Assembly: GCA_964019165.1 (NCBI GenBank)
Contig: OZ025273.1
Span: 1,570,501-1,634,500 of the forward strand
From: Mastigias papua
Lineage: Eukaryota; Cnidaria; Scyphozoa; Rhizostomeae; Mastigiidae
Reading direction: 5' to 3'
Length of the DNA: 64,000 nt
The position numbers were made by a program, and so were the translations under genes. Below are positions 1 through 10,499 of this stretch, one piece after another (position 1 is the first letter of the stretch; every line of letters starts with the position of its first letter). The notes below the pieces were generated by a model, which saw only the letters and a program-made list of their open reading frames with translations, was not told where the DNA came from and did no database searches.

Positions 1-700
1 TCCTAGATACTTTGTACTGGTAATGGGAGATACTTTATCATTTCCAACATATGTGGACGGCAGTGGGGTGCTGGACTGTTCAGGTGCTCTTATTATGTTT
101 CTATTACCCATTAAAGTACAATGCGTTTTCGTGGTATTAAGAGACAACATGTTCTCTTCTAGCCATGTTTTTAGTGACTCTAAATCTTCGTTAATAGCAT
201 TGTTGATGTTAGAAGTCGAGTTTGAGAAGTAGGAGATACTAGTATCGTCGACACACAAATTAGCCATTGAAGCATTGAGATTCAGGGGTAAATCATAACG
301 GTAGTTTAAACAAAGCAATGGACCTAAGCAGGAGCCCTGTGGAACCCCTAATTCAATGAGCTGTAATTTGGAAGTTTGCCCATTAATTCTGCAGCACTGT
401 TGGCGATTTCATTGATATGACTCAAACCAGGTTATCTCTTTGCCGGCTAGCCCATACACTTTCAACTTATTTAAACGTATCTAATGGTCAACAGAATCGA
501 ACGCCTTTTTATGATCAATAAAAGTTACGGATGTATATTGCCCTTTGTCCATATTATGGTGCTAGTCATTAGTGAATTTTGGTAAGCAGGTTAAAACGGA
601 GTGAAAAGATCGAAATCCAGATTTGCCTGAGTAGATAAGGTTTTTAGAATTAAGATACGTGTACAAGTGATGAAGCATTTAGGATCATAGTGAACAACAA
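1..700 (-). pseudogene. Non-LTR retrotransposon reverse transcriptase fragment, decayed
   Basis: Read on the minus strand, one frame carries an ordered series of reverse transcriptase motifs broken by several stop codons. They are GFRSFHSVLTCLPKF at about 625-570, TFIDHKKAFDSVDH (RT motif A) at about 525-484, LGVPQGSCLGPLL (motif B) at about 350-312, and LCVDDTSIS (the xxDD catalytic motif C) at about 260-234. The order and wording resemble CR1/Jockey-type retrotransposons; this is recognition by eye. At least three in-frame stops show it is dead. The C-terminal part runs off the left edge. Confidence 0.85.
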
Positions 701-1282
701 AAGCATCGAGATTATGATGATAGCATTAATTAGGAAGTTGATGATGGTGATATAAAAATACAAGTTCCCTTGTATAAACCCATGCCCATCTTACCTTTTA
801 TTCCTACCGACATCCCTATTCAATCATTTTGCTCAGTATAACTCTTATGAGAAACTGAGAAACTGTTTTACAAGAAACCTGGTTGTTGGATAGCCGTTAG
901 TGAAGACACCAATTTACCAATGAAAAATTATCTTCAGCATCTTTTACATGTTCTGTTGCAGAACTAAAACGCAGCTAATCTACACGTTCTGTTTAATTGT
1001 GATATTATATTGGTAGATGGAGTTTCAATGGTAAGTTTGTGGCATTTGTTAAGAGTACAAGGTTTAATGAGGCAGCTTAATGTGTGCAGACTCCAATCGC
1101 ATGCCGCAATAGGCAGCCTCAGTAAGGCGTTCTTACCTTGGTGGCCCTGGCCCTTGGCAGGCCTTTTGACTTCTCCTGAAACGGAATCAATATAAAATGT
1201 AGGAGAAATGTAATTTGTAACTTTTAGCAAAACAGGAAATATCATTAAACTTGTCTAAGTTTCATTGCCTTTCTGCATTTAG
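701..1282. other. Intron sequence, no feature recognised
   Basis: No RING-finger exon of the TRAF gene could be found here. The stretch ends in the splice acceptor (tttctgcatttag) of the first visible TRAF exon. A minus-strand open frame at 964-1245 has no recognisable domain. Confidence 0.5.
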
Positions 1283-1387
1283 GTGTTTCCTGATAGATTT
1301 GTGGAAAGAGAGATTCTTAACTTGAGATGTAAATGCGAGTTCTGGAAGAATGGCTGCGATTGGGTCGGTTTTGTCAAGCACTATGAA
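1283..1387 (+). CDS. TRAF-family adaptor, internal exon (post-RING, first zinc finger)
   Basis: This 105-bp, 35-codon exon lies between a ...tttag acceptor and a gtgagt donor and is phase 0 at both ends. It encodes VFPDRFVEREILNLRCKC followed by GCDWVGFVKHYE. That is the junction after the RING finger of TRAF proteins plus the first half of a TRAF-type zinc finger (paired Cys, then GCxW). TRAFs are cytoplasmic trimeric adaptors, often E3 ligases, that couple TNF-receptor and Toll/IL-1 receptor signals to NF-kB and MAP kinases. The exon joins in frame to 2336-2497. The RING exon is not seen and probably lies left of the window. Confidence 0.85.
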
Positions 1388-2335
1388 GTGAGTCAAAATT
1401 CCAGTCAGTATAAGGGGAAATCAGAGATAACCTCATCAGTGCTTAATATCATTATCATCTGCAAGTAATGATTGGTTATACTTAGTTAGCAATATTTATT
1501 TACTTTTTTTTCATATAAATGCACTTAAAAATTTACAGAACACTACGAACACTTAAACTTTACACGACAATAATGCAGGAAGCATGGAAATGCGTTGCAA
1601 CCGTGCAATTATTACATTAAAATAGTACTAACATATACAAATACAAAAAACAAATTTATTTACTTAAAAAAAATTATTTATTTATTTACTTCTGCCATTG
1701 CTGTTGTTGATATTGGTTTCCTTCTGTTGTTGTTCCTGTTGACGGTGCTTTCATTCCGGACTCGGATGCCATCAGAATGATACATGTGACCTAGATGGTT
1801 TCAGAAATGGTACTCGTGATGCTACAGTCGGACGCATTTGATTTTTTGGCTGTTATTGAGGGCTGGAATCGAAGGTGAAAGATATCATTATCAGCTTTTG
1901 TTTGTCCGCATCCATACGTCCATCATGTTTTACCACGGAAGCCGATGTTCCCAATCCGGGCTCCTGATTTCTAATGGCTCCTTTGATGCTCAGAATTTCG
2001 CTTTTGACATATTAGGCATTGGTTTGCGTCGGCTTAATCATATAGGTATTGTCCTTTGCTGACATCTGCTGTTGCTGAAACATTCTTTTACGTCAGACTA
2101 GAGAGTTTCCAGGTTACTGCTGTATGCTGCCTTGCAAATGGATTCTACTTGCATGTTATGTCTTAAAGTACTATAATTTTTTGAATTCTGACATTTTTTC
2201 AAAAAGTTCCCTAACTTTTAGCAGCATTTCCTATCATGCACGACATATAGTGCTATTGATAGATCGCATTATTTTGCCTCTGCACGAATGCTCATGTCCA
2301 GCGAGTGTGCGTGTAATGTCCTGGAAATATTTTAG
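1388..2335. other. TRAF intron
   Basis: About 0.95 kb between two well-defined TRAF exons. I see only AT-rich sequence and no coding or mobile-element signature. Confidence 0.6.
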
Positions 2336-2497
2336 GATCATTGTGAACACTGCAATTTTACGGATGTTATGTGCCCACATGAAGGTTGTGAACAGACAGT
2401 TCCCAAGGCATATTTGGATGATCATATAAGCAAATGCGATTCTCGACGAGAGAGTTGCCGAGATTGTGGTGAAGAGGTGGCCATCTCTCGCTTAAGG
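2336..2497 (+). CDS. TRAF-family adaptor, internal exon (TRAF zinc fingers)
   Basis: This 162-bp, 54-codon exon is bounded by a tattttag acceptor and a gtatgt donor, phase 0 at both ends. The peptide has regularly spaced Cys/His pairs: DHCEHCNFTDVMCPHEGC, then HISKC, then CRDCGEEV. This is the C-x(n)-C-x(n)-H-x(3-4)-C pattern of the TRAF-type zinc-finger array. Joined to the previous exon it gives ...FVKHYE-DHCEHC... without a gap, completing the first finger. The last finger is finished by the exon at 26579, about 24 kb away. Its Cys-to-His spacing then becomes 13 residues, against about 11 usual in the family, so a small extra splice variation cannot be excluded. Confidence 0.9.
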
Positions 2498-3130
2498 GTA
2501 TGTAACAGTTATAGCAATTGTAGTTGTAAGGCCATTTTTATTAACGTTAAAGCTTGTTCGCAAACCACATAATGTGTTCATCCAAGGATCTGTTTAACAT
2601 ATAGGAATACCTAACAAAAAAGAGAAACTTAATTGATATCGCATGAATGTTGGAAGTCGCAGTCAAGATGATACCATTACTTTTACAATTTATACTGAAA
2701 ATAGCAGCAGGTTTTTGGGGCGATGCTAGGCTTATGTTACATTTGTTGTACCTCGTCAATGTCTTTCTTAACAACATCGAACATTCCTTCAACAACACCT
2801 GTCTTGTGCTTAACTACTTCCGTCGTTTGTTACTACTTACGTCGTTTGTTTTACAACTCCTAGCTTTTGTTTAGCTGCCTTCACCTTGTAGGGTTTGCTC
2901 AATAGCTTCCATCTTTCATACCACTATGCCCATCTTTCGTACCACCACGCCCATCATTTACTTGAACGTGTCAGTTTTTGTTGTAGAAACATCAACAAAC
3001 CACTTGCGCTGGGGCGAAAATCAAATGTACTCATTGTGGAAAGGATTTGTTAAGAGGCCAGGTAACTTGTTGCTTGTTTCATTTTATATATATGTGTATA
3101 TATATATATGTATATATGAATGTATATATA

Positions 3131-3314
3131 CAGTCAACCTCGCATAATTCGGATCAAACGGGGTGGCTGATTTTGTCCGGATTACAGAAAATCCGGATTA
3201 CGTAGAAACTTTTTCAGTGTTGCACTTTAATAGGAAACTAATTGGACTTAGCAATTCTGTCCGGAATATGCAAAAATCCGGATAAAACCGATCCGAATTA
3301 TGCAAGGTTGACTG
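3131..3314. mobile_element. Pogo/Tigger-like MITE with TA duplication
   Basis: A 184-bp element with about 25-bp terminal inverted repeats: CAGTCAACCTCGCATAATTC at the left and the near-exact reverse complement, ending GCAAGGTTGACTG, at the right. Both ends are flanked by TA, the target duplication of Tc1/mariner-pogo elements. It has internal repeats of a TCCGGAT motif and no coding capacity. It inserted beside a short (TA)n tract at 3080-3130. Confidence 0.88.
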
Positions 3315-4189
3315 TATTTGCTTATAATTATATTTATATATTTACATGTTCATTATATTTTTTAAGATGTTTTATATGTATATATTTATATATGTTCATT
3401 ATATATTCTCACTCTCTCTTTCATGGATATTCAACAATGACCACATAGCAAGAAGATTAACTTGAAATCATGACTACTGAGTACAGAACGCCGCAAACAG
3501 CAACAAAACAACAGAACTTTAACAAAGCAACAATTCAGCTCAGCAAATACAACAAAACGAATCTTACACAAACCCCTACTGAATTCTCTCTATGTTCAGT
3601 AAATAGTATCTGTAACTTTCTGTCTGTCATTTAATTTCAATCCATTAAATTCTGTTTAGTTCATCTTCCTTCTGTTCTCGCTTTGCTCTCTTCTGCTCCT
3701 TCTCTTATACTTACTGTCATTCCTCCACACCTCCTCATTACTAACATAACAAAAAATGCTTACATACGATAAGTATTGTCTATTGTTCAAACACACCCCC
3801 CCCCTTAGATCAGTCAATCTGATCTAAGATGCAATGTCTCCTATCAGCATCGATTGCTCTTCTTAACTTTTTCACATGTCCCCACTTTCCCCTTGGCATT
3901 GATTCTCTTTAAACGACTAATCCTTTCATCTGAACAGTTTCACAGTGTTCCCTACGGTTTATCAAACACTCTCATTGCCATCTTTTCCAGTAATGTCGTT
4001 TTTTATTAGCTATATATCAAAGTCTCTTATGGATATCTTTTCATCTTCAACTTTTACATCATCAGGTATATAGTCAAATTGCTGTCCATATACTAATCGC
4101 AAAAGTTTAATCATATCCTCTACTATTTCTGAGTAGTAGTACCATCAGTAGTCTTCTGTTCACAGTTCCTTTAATTTCTGTCTTTACCA

Positions 4190-5597
4190 TTGCGATTCCG
4201 CCAATGATAGAGCATCGTTTCCAAAAACTTCCGTATAGCGCGTTGGAAACAACCGATCATTCTCTCAAAAACCCTCCTCACCAGGGTGCACGCAACAAAT
4301 TAAACCTCCGATCAATACCTCCATCCATCCATCCATCCATCCATCCATCCATCCATCCATCCCATCCCATCCCATCCCATCCATCCCATCCATCCCATCC
4401 ATCCCATCCATTCATCCATCCATTCATCCATCCATCCATCCATCCATCCATCCATCCATCCATCCATCCCATCCCATCCATCCATCCCATCCATCCATCC
4501 ATCCATCCATCCATCCATCCATCCATCCATCCATCCATCCATCCCATTCATCCATCCATTCATCCATCCATCCATCCCATCCATCCATTCATTCATCCAT
4601 TCATCCATCCATCCCATCCATTCATCCATCCATCCCATCCACCCATCCATCCATCCATCCATTCATCCATTCATCCATCCATCCATCCATCCCATCCATC
4701 CCATCCATCCCATCCATCCCATCCATTCATCCATCCATCCATCCATCCATCCATCCATCCATCCCATCCATCCCATCCATCCCATCCATCCCATCCATCC
4801 CATCCATCCCATCCATCCCATCCATCCCATCCATCCCATCCATCCATTCATCCATCCCATCCATTCATCCATCCATTCATCCATTCATCCATCCATCCAT
4901 CCATCCATCCCTTCCATCCATTCATCCATCCATTCATCCATCCATCCATTCATCCATCCATCCCATCCATCCATTCATCCATCCATCCATTCATCCATCC
5001 ATCCATCCATCCATCCCACCCATCCATCCATCCCATCCATCCATCCCATCCATCCCATCCATCCATCCCATCCATTCATCCATCCATCCATTCATTCATC
5101 CATCCATCCATCCATCCATCCATCCCATCCATCCATCCCATCCATCCCATCCATCCATCCATCCATCCATCCATCCATCCATCCATCCATCCATCCATCC
5201 ATCCATCCATCCATCCATCCATCCATCCATCCATCCATCCATCCATCCATCCATCCATCCATCAAATACTTCTGAACCTCTTCATCCTTCATCAACTGCT
5301 TTAGCAACTTTGCTGCTGCGATGAATTTTTTTACATTATCACTTATTATTATCGATGTCATTGCCATACTTTTAGCACACCTTTTCAAATACAACAAAAA
5401 AGCTTTGATGTTGACGATTCTTTCACAATTTCTAAATAAACTGTGCTAGTTACTCCATAAGTAAACAAACATAGACAAACCTTCTTCAAAGCCTTGCCAT
5501 GCTTGACGTACATTAGTCCAGCAAAATTAACTCCAATATGACTGAACAGTCTCGATTGCTTCACTCTAATGTTAGAAGAGTTTTCCATATCTACCAC
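4190..5597 (-). pseudogene. BEL/Pao integrase, split by a CATC microsatellite
   Basis: Minus-strand reading gives SRLFSHIGVNFAGLMYVKHG and LTYGV-like core residues at 5540-5430, then [20 protein letters not shown] at about 5357-5298 after a frameshift. Past the tandem repeat comes NLLRAPWWGGF at about 4300-4268. GVxFAGP..V, ISDNxxxF and RAPWWGGF are diagnostic of BEL/Pao integrases, and their order is preserved. The microsatellite lies exactly between the ISDN block and the APWWGG block, so it arose inside the coding sequence. Downstream stops show the copy is dead. Confidence 0.85.
4320..5263. repeat. CATC tetranucleotide microsatellite, 944 bp
   Basis: Nearly pure (CATC)n, broken by CCATC and CATTC variants that form local blocks such as runs of catcccatc. 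Because the unit is four bases and few stops arise, it is open in several frames on both strands (PSIHP on plus, MDGW on minus). These are not genes. It sits within the BEL/Pao integrase. Confidence 0.98.
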
Positions 5598-6987
5598 TAT
5601 GTACGGTCTCCCTTCATAACTTTGACATGTACTACATTGCTTTCTTTTCTTCCTGATTTGCTGTTTTGCGAGAGGAACCCAAAACTGACTCCTTAGCTAG
5701 CGTATCTTTGACCCCTTCATGTAAAGCTCTTTCATGAACTCTTAAAATGATTAGTTCTGTTAAGTGGATGATATTCTGGAAATAGTATAGTATTTATAAG
5801 AAGATTTTTATTTCCAGGCTGATTTTGTTCTTGTAAAAATGGTGCTTTTATTTGCAAATTTCAGCATGATGCTCTTAATCCGCATGTTCCTGTATGCAGT
5901 TCTATCACTTCTAGGCTTCTTGATCCAAAGTCGGCTTGATTGTCTTTGCCAGGACAATGTCTCCAGTTTTTCATTTTGGTTTCTGTAGAATTTTATTCAC
6001 TTAGTTTTTGACTCTGTTCCCACTCTCTCTGATTTCTAGTCCTCCATAGTGTAGTCATAAAATCAATCCATAAGTTTATGCTAGTTAGCTCAATCTCCCT
6101 TTTCATTAAGAACTGTTAATTTCATCTGAACTAATGTCGTTCTAGCTGTCAACTCTAGTCAGGGTTTTGTCTTACTTTTCCGTGGTGTCTCTCTTGTAGA
6201 CACGGTAAACCACATAGCCTTTTGCCTATCCTCTGTAACAAGGCCATATTGCTAGTATCACAAACGCCATGCAAGTGACATTCTTTAATGTCCTGTCCTA
6301 ATATAGTGACATTCTACAGGTCCTAATGCAAACCTACCCATTTCAATAGTATTTGCTTCTTCTAACTCTTTCAAGCCTTTTTGCCATCTCCACCCGTATG
6401 TTTCATTGACTCTTTATCCTATTTTGATTTGTCATTACAAATGTCTTGAAATAAGAGTTTGCTTTTGCCATGATGGGACACACTACATGTAATGGGTCAC
6501 ACATACTTTACAGCACTTTTTACAAAGCACTTCTCTTTGTCACAACATCCTGCTGTTTGCTTTTCATAGCTATTTCCTTTAGGTTGGAGCTAAAACTGTC
6601 ATTATGTATGTATTCCATTTCACTCCAAGTACTTTTTCACTGTCCCTTAATGTGTTGTCTGATACCAAAATCTCAGTCACAAAATTTTTAACTTCAGAAT
6701 GTTCTTTGTTGTTCACACACGTCTTGTATTGGACTTAGTCCTGTACTTGATCTTTTTTGATTCTTTTAATTGATTTATTGTTGTTACTTTTCCACTGACT
6801 CATACAAAATCTTCCTTCTTTCATTATTTTCCTAGTTTCTTTAATTGTGCGATAAGTTTGTTTCCTCTAGCTATAGGACCCAATGACTAGATCATCCACG
6901 TAGAAGCCTTTCATTTCTGCAAATACTGGGTCCTTTTCACCATATCTTTGTATATAAGTTGCAACACTCTTGATAAGATGAATAGAC

Positions 6988-7540
6988 TTAGGTCAGCCAC
7001 AAAAAGTACTCTACACGATCTGGAAATGACTGCATTCTGCACTTCGTTATCAGCAAGGGAGTCAAACCAAACAAATCTAGGAGCATCTCAATCTTCTTTA
7101 TCAACTTCGATGCCCAAAATGTTGATTTGATATCTCCGATCAAAACAATCTTGTGGATTCTCCACCTCCAAAGGACAATGTAGTGTATCATTCAGTGATA
7201 GGCCAATCTTCCATTCCTTTGATAAGGCATTAAACACTATTCAGACTTTTGTTGTCTCTGCTTGCTTTCATATTACAGCATGATATGGAAGAAATGAACT
7301 TTCCCATTACCTTCTTCAACCTCTTCATCTTTCACCTTTTCTTTGGTTCCTTCCTTTTCTCACTCTTTGAAAATCGTCTCGTACTCATCTATAACGGCTG
7401 GATCTCCCTATAACTTCTTTACAAGTGGTTTCAATCTATTTAGTGTATGTTAATTGTTTCTTTCAGGATTTCCATATCCTTCTTTCCATGGTAAACGTAT
7501 ACTGCATCTCTCACCATTGAATGCTAAATCATCTATCAAT
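6988..7540 (-). pseudogene. BEL/Pao reverse transcriptase fragment
   Basis: On the minus strand the frame at about 7540-7300 reads through stops with GERCSIRLPWKEG, RLKPLVKKL and GDPAVIDEYETI, the characteristic start of a BEL/Pao RT domain. Further on, 7191-6988 has RIHKIVLIGDIKSTF, which corresponds to the catalytic LIGDIEKAFLQI block of this family. Stops and a frame change break it. The 6988-5600 interval presumably held the rest of RT and RNase H, but I could not recognise it. Confidence 0.75.
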
Positions 7541-7714
7541 TCTTCGAGTGCACCAACTTGTTCATTTATTCCTATGGTTTCTAAGTCATATAACTTATTT
7601 ACTCTCTCGTTTAATCCTTCCTCTTTATGTAGTTACACATTTTTTAGTTCTTTCTGTACTCCTTTCAGTGATGCAAGCAGCATATAGCCTAGCTTCATCT
7701 CAACTTCTACAGGT

Positions 7715-8692
7715 TCAAGTTGACATTAGTGTAGCACCTGATACCATCAATGGTCTTGAAGGAGGTGATATTGAAGTTTTGTGTTGCTTCCTTTTGAACT
7801 GCTTTCCATGCTCTGAGGGGGTCTTCATTTGTACTCTACATTTCTCCATTACTTTTATTCCGTTTCTTAGACCTTCCAATAATTCACTTACAGGTAGGTC
7901 TTCGTTTTCTTCTCGTCCCTCTCTGAGCTTAATGCAGATCTCCATAGGCAATCTGGTGATGATCTCTGGCTTCATAGCAGTTGCATACTCTACTGGCTGT
8001 ACTCCGATGGTTGCGAAAGCTTTCATGTGGCATTCCAGCTCGTCATAGAATCTTTTCAGCTTTTGCAAATTGTAGCTGTTGTTTATAACTGGCAGGGTTT
8101 CAAGGCCATCAACGTGTGATTTTTCAGCACATTCTTTTGCCCATATCTCTCCTTCAGCAGTCTGACCGCAACACCATAATGATCTCCTTTTATGTCCAAG
8201 TCCAAGATGGTTACATGTGCTGCACCTCTGAGGCAGTTCTTCAAGTATTTCAGCTTCTGATGGTGAGGCAATGAAGCATTATTGTGTGCACTATGCTCAA
8301 GACTCTCCCAGAATTCATGCCATCTTCTGAAATTTCCATCAACTGCTTTTGGTTCCATTTTTGGGAGTCGAATTCCAGTGTATTTGATACTAGCATCGGT
8401 ATTAGGTGTAGACACATCGCTTTTAAGTTTCTTCTCAATCTTTCTTACCATTGAGCTCACTTTCATGGCTTGCATTTCATTCCTCTCAGCTGTATCTAAC
8501 CTCTATTCCATAGGCTTTCTTTTGTCGCAGCTCAACCTTCGTGGTATTTTCTTCTAGTCGCTTATTTGCTCTAACCAGGCTCTCTTGTTGATCTCTGAGC
8601 TCTTCCATGTCACAGTCTTCAATTGTGAAGAAGACCAGCATTTGTTCAATCAATCGCCAAGCAATGAATTGATCTTCTTCAACATGCTTCAA
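7715..8692 (-). pseudogene. BEL/Pao gag-like protein (DUF1759 type), frameshifted
   Basis: Three consecutive minus-strand frames make up one gag. The N-terminal piece (8692-8486) is rich in charged residues and looks coiled-coil. The middle piece (8475-8083) has IRLPKMEPKAVDGNFRRWHEFW, quoted here only as the short match LPKMEPKAVDGNFRRWHEFW, then LKYLKNCLRGAAH and LLKERYGQKNVL. The last piece (8068-7715) has LKRFYDELECHMKAFATIGV. This is the gag core of BEL/Pao elements (DUF1759). The pieces lie in different frames, so at least two indels have broken it. The open plus-strand frame over the same DNA (7521-8048) is an antisense shadow. Confidence 0.85.
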
Positions 8693-9387
8693 ATTAGCAA
8701 TAGCCTTTGACAGCTGATTGCTACTATGGCTCTATGGATTTGATGCTTGGGGGGAAGGTTGTTGCTCCTGGAGGGCTGCTTGGGACATTTGATAGGGAAG
8801 GGGTGATTGCTGGGGGTCAAGGGAAATATACTTGAGCTTTTCTTTGCTGGCTGGTCTTCGTTAGGGCATAGCTTATCAGAGAGATGTATACATTTTGCTC
8901 TGTAGTCATAGTGTCATAACGTGGCTTTTTCTCCAGTTACTCCCATAACTCAATCTTTGGATTCACTGCTAAGTCAGGCACGAGCGGCACAGAATATGCA
9001 AAGCTTTAGTTGTTGGATTATATGTGAACAAAATAAACTATTTACAAGATAACGAATCTCCTGTGAGACCCGGAATTATCGCATAGCTGATCACGTAGCA
9101 ATAACCGAAGAGTAAATGAAAGTTAGAGAATATTTTAGAAACTACACGGAAATGCGAAATAAATCTAGCCAATCAAATGTATAAGAATCTGAACCTACGT
9201 AAACACTATTTGATAAATAGGAAAGGTGTATGTGAGAAAGTATAGAGAAGATCATTAGTCAGAACACAGTCAAGGCCTAAAAGTAGATGTAAAATGAATG
9301 AAAGAGAGGTAACTACGTAAATGAATTTGAAAGAGAGATTAAACTCAATCTACGAGGAAATATGATTCATTAGTGAACAGAGCAGGA

Positions 9388-9445
9388 ATGTTATGACGTA
9401 TCAAAAATGAAAGATGAATTAGCAGAAAAAAGTGGTATTGTGACA
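9388..9445 (-). repeat. LTR-terminus-like repeat, copy 1 (pairs with 10402-10459)
   Basis: On the minus strand it starts TGTCACAATACCACTTTTTT and is preceded by a purine-rich run (reverse complement of cttccccctacg), as a 3' LTR is by a polypurine tract. About 55 bp match the copy ending at 10459 with roughly 85% identity by eye; similarity stops after that. It could be the 5' LTR of the BEL/Pao relic or the 3' LTR of a second element. Confidence 0.55.
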
Positions 9446-10401
9446 TACCTTCCCCCTACGTTGAAAAGTCCCCTGTTTCAACTAAATAATAATAACTACC
9501 TAGTTAATCACGATACAAGCTAAACCATACAGTCTAAATCAATGACAAATATATTCTACCCTACAGAATCAATGCCAATATTTGTCCATAGCTCTGAGCT
9601 AAATAGATATGAAATGTAATTACCACAAAATGTAGTGTAGCAATTACATTTTTAGTTACTTTATCTTCCACTCCATTCATTCATTCATTGCGTGTTTTTT
9701 CTACAACTCATTGCCATCACTTCCTCTACGCTAACACTAAACTAACATCACACTAACATTCTATTGCGTCATAACACCTTGCCCTTTTGTTAGGCCTATT
9801 TTTATACAAACTTTCCCTCAACACATTGTCCAGCCTTTCCTTTCCCACACCGATTTTTGTTATTCCATCTTTATACGTAATTCCGGGGAATAAATGTAAA
9901 TATCAAATCATGATTGTGATGTTAGTGATGTAAATATGAGTGGAATTTCTATCTTGGCGAAGGAACACACACAAAATACAATTCGTGTGTAGCTTATTGT
10001 CTACAGTCTACAACGACCAGAGAAAAGAAAAGAGAAATACAGTGGTGAGACCGTTCAATTAATATAGTATAAAACTTCATTAGTAATTCAAAAATTCAAA
10101 CGAAGAGAATTACTAAAGTAGCAATGAAAATGGTTAACTAAGAGTTTATATAAGGCACAGTTCTTGTATATTTACCAAGTGTCCAAGGTTCAACTATTAT
10201 CATCTCGCCAAGATCGCCGTAACGAAAGTAGTGCAACACAAACCGGATCAATTGCTCTAGTCTTGCCCACAAAACTCCATGAAGCAATCCCCACACTTCC
10301 TATAAAGTATCCCTGTATGCGCACTTTACTGGATACCATGAACATATTGACCATGAACAATTTCGAAGGAGTGCATAGTTACCATTTTTAACGAAATGTG
10401 A

Positions 10402-10459
10402 AGGTTATGACGTATTAAATAAGAAAGATGAATTAGCAGAATAAAGTGGCATCGTGACA
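10402..10459 (-). repeat. LTR-terminus-like repeat, copy 2
   Basis: Minus-strand start TGTCACGATGCCACTTTATT, with the same following sequence as copy 1 (CTGCTAATTCATCTTTC) and ending near a shared TACGTCATAAC. The two copies are about 1 kb apart in the same orientation. The intervening 9446-10401 holds nothing I recognise. Confidence 0.55.
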
Positions 10460-10499
10460 ATAGAATAATGCACCTGAGGTGAATGGGTTGTTATGGTAA

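Larger units (their letters stand above)
3440..9445 (-). mobile_element. Decayed BEL/Pao LTR retrotransposon
   Basis: Read right to left, the order is gag (8692-7715), reverse transcriptase (about 7540-6988), integrase (5597-4190), then a purine run (reverse complement of the C-run near 3787-3795) followed by TGTGTTTGAA, which could be the 3' LTR start. The gag-pol order and motifs are those of BEL/Pao elements. Upstream of gag a TGTCAC terminus at 9445 could start the 5' LTR. It does not match the sequence after the purine tract at 3790, so the LTR pair is unproven. The sequence has several frameshifts and stops and a 944-bp microsatellite inside the integrase. Exact ends are uncertain. Confidence 0.75.

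Noticed and set aside
4204..5304. 366-codon plus-strand frame rich in PSIHP, and MDGW frames on the minus strand
   Set aside because: They are translations of the CATC microsatellite, open in several phases on both strands at once.
7521..8048. 175-codon plus-strand frame
   Set aside because: Antisense shadow of the BEL/Pao gag and RT start, which carry recognisable motifs on the minus strand.
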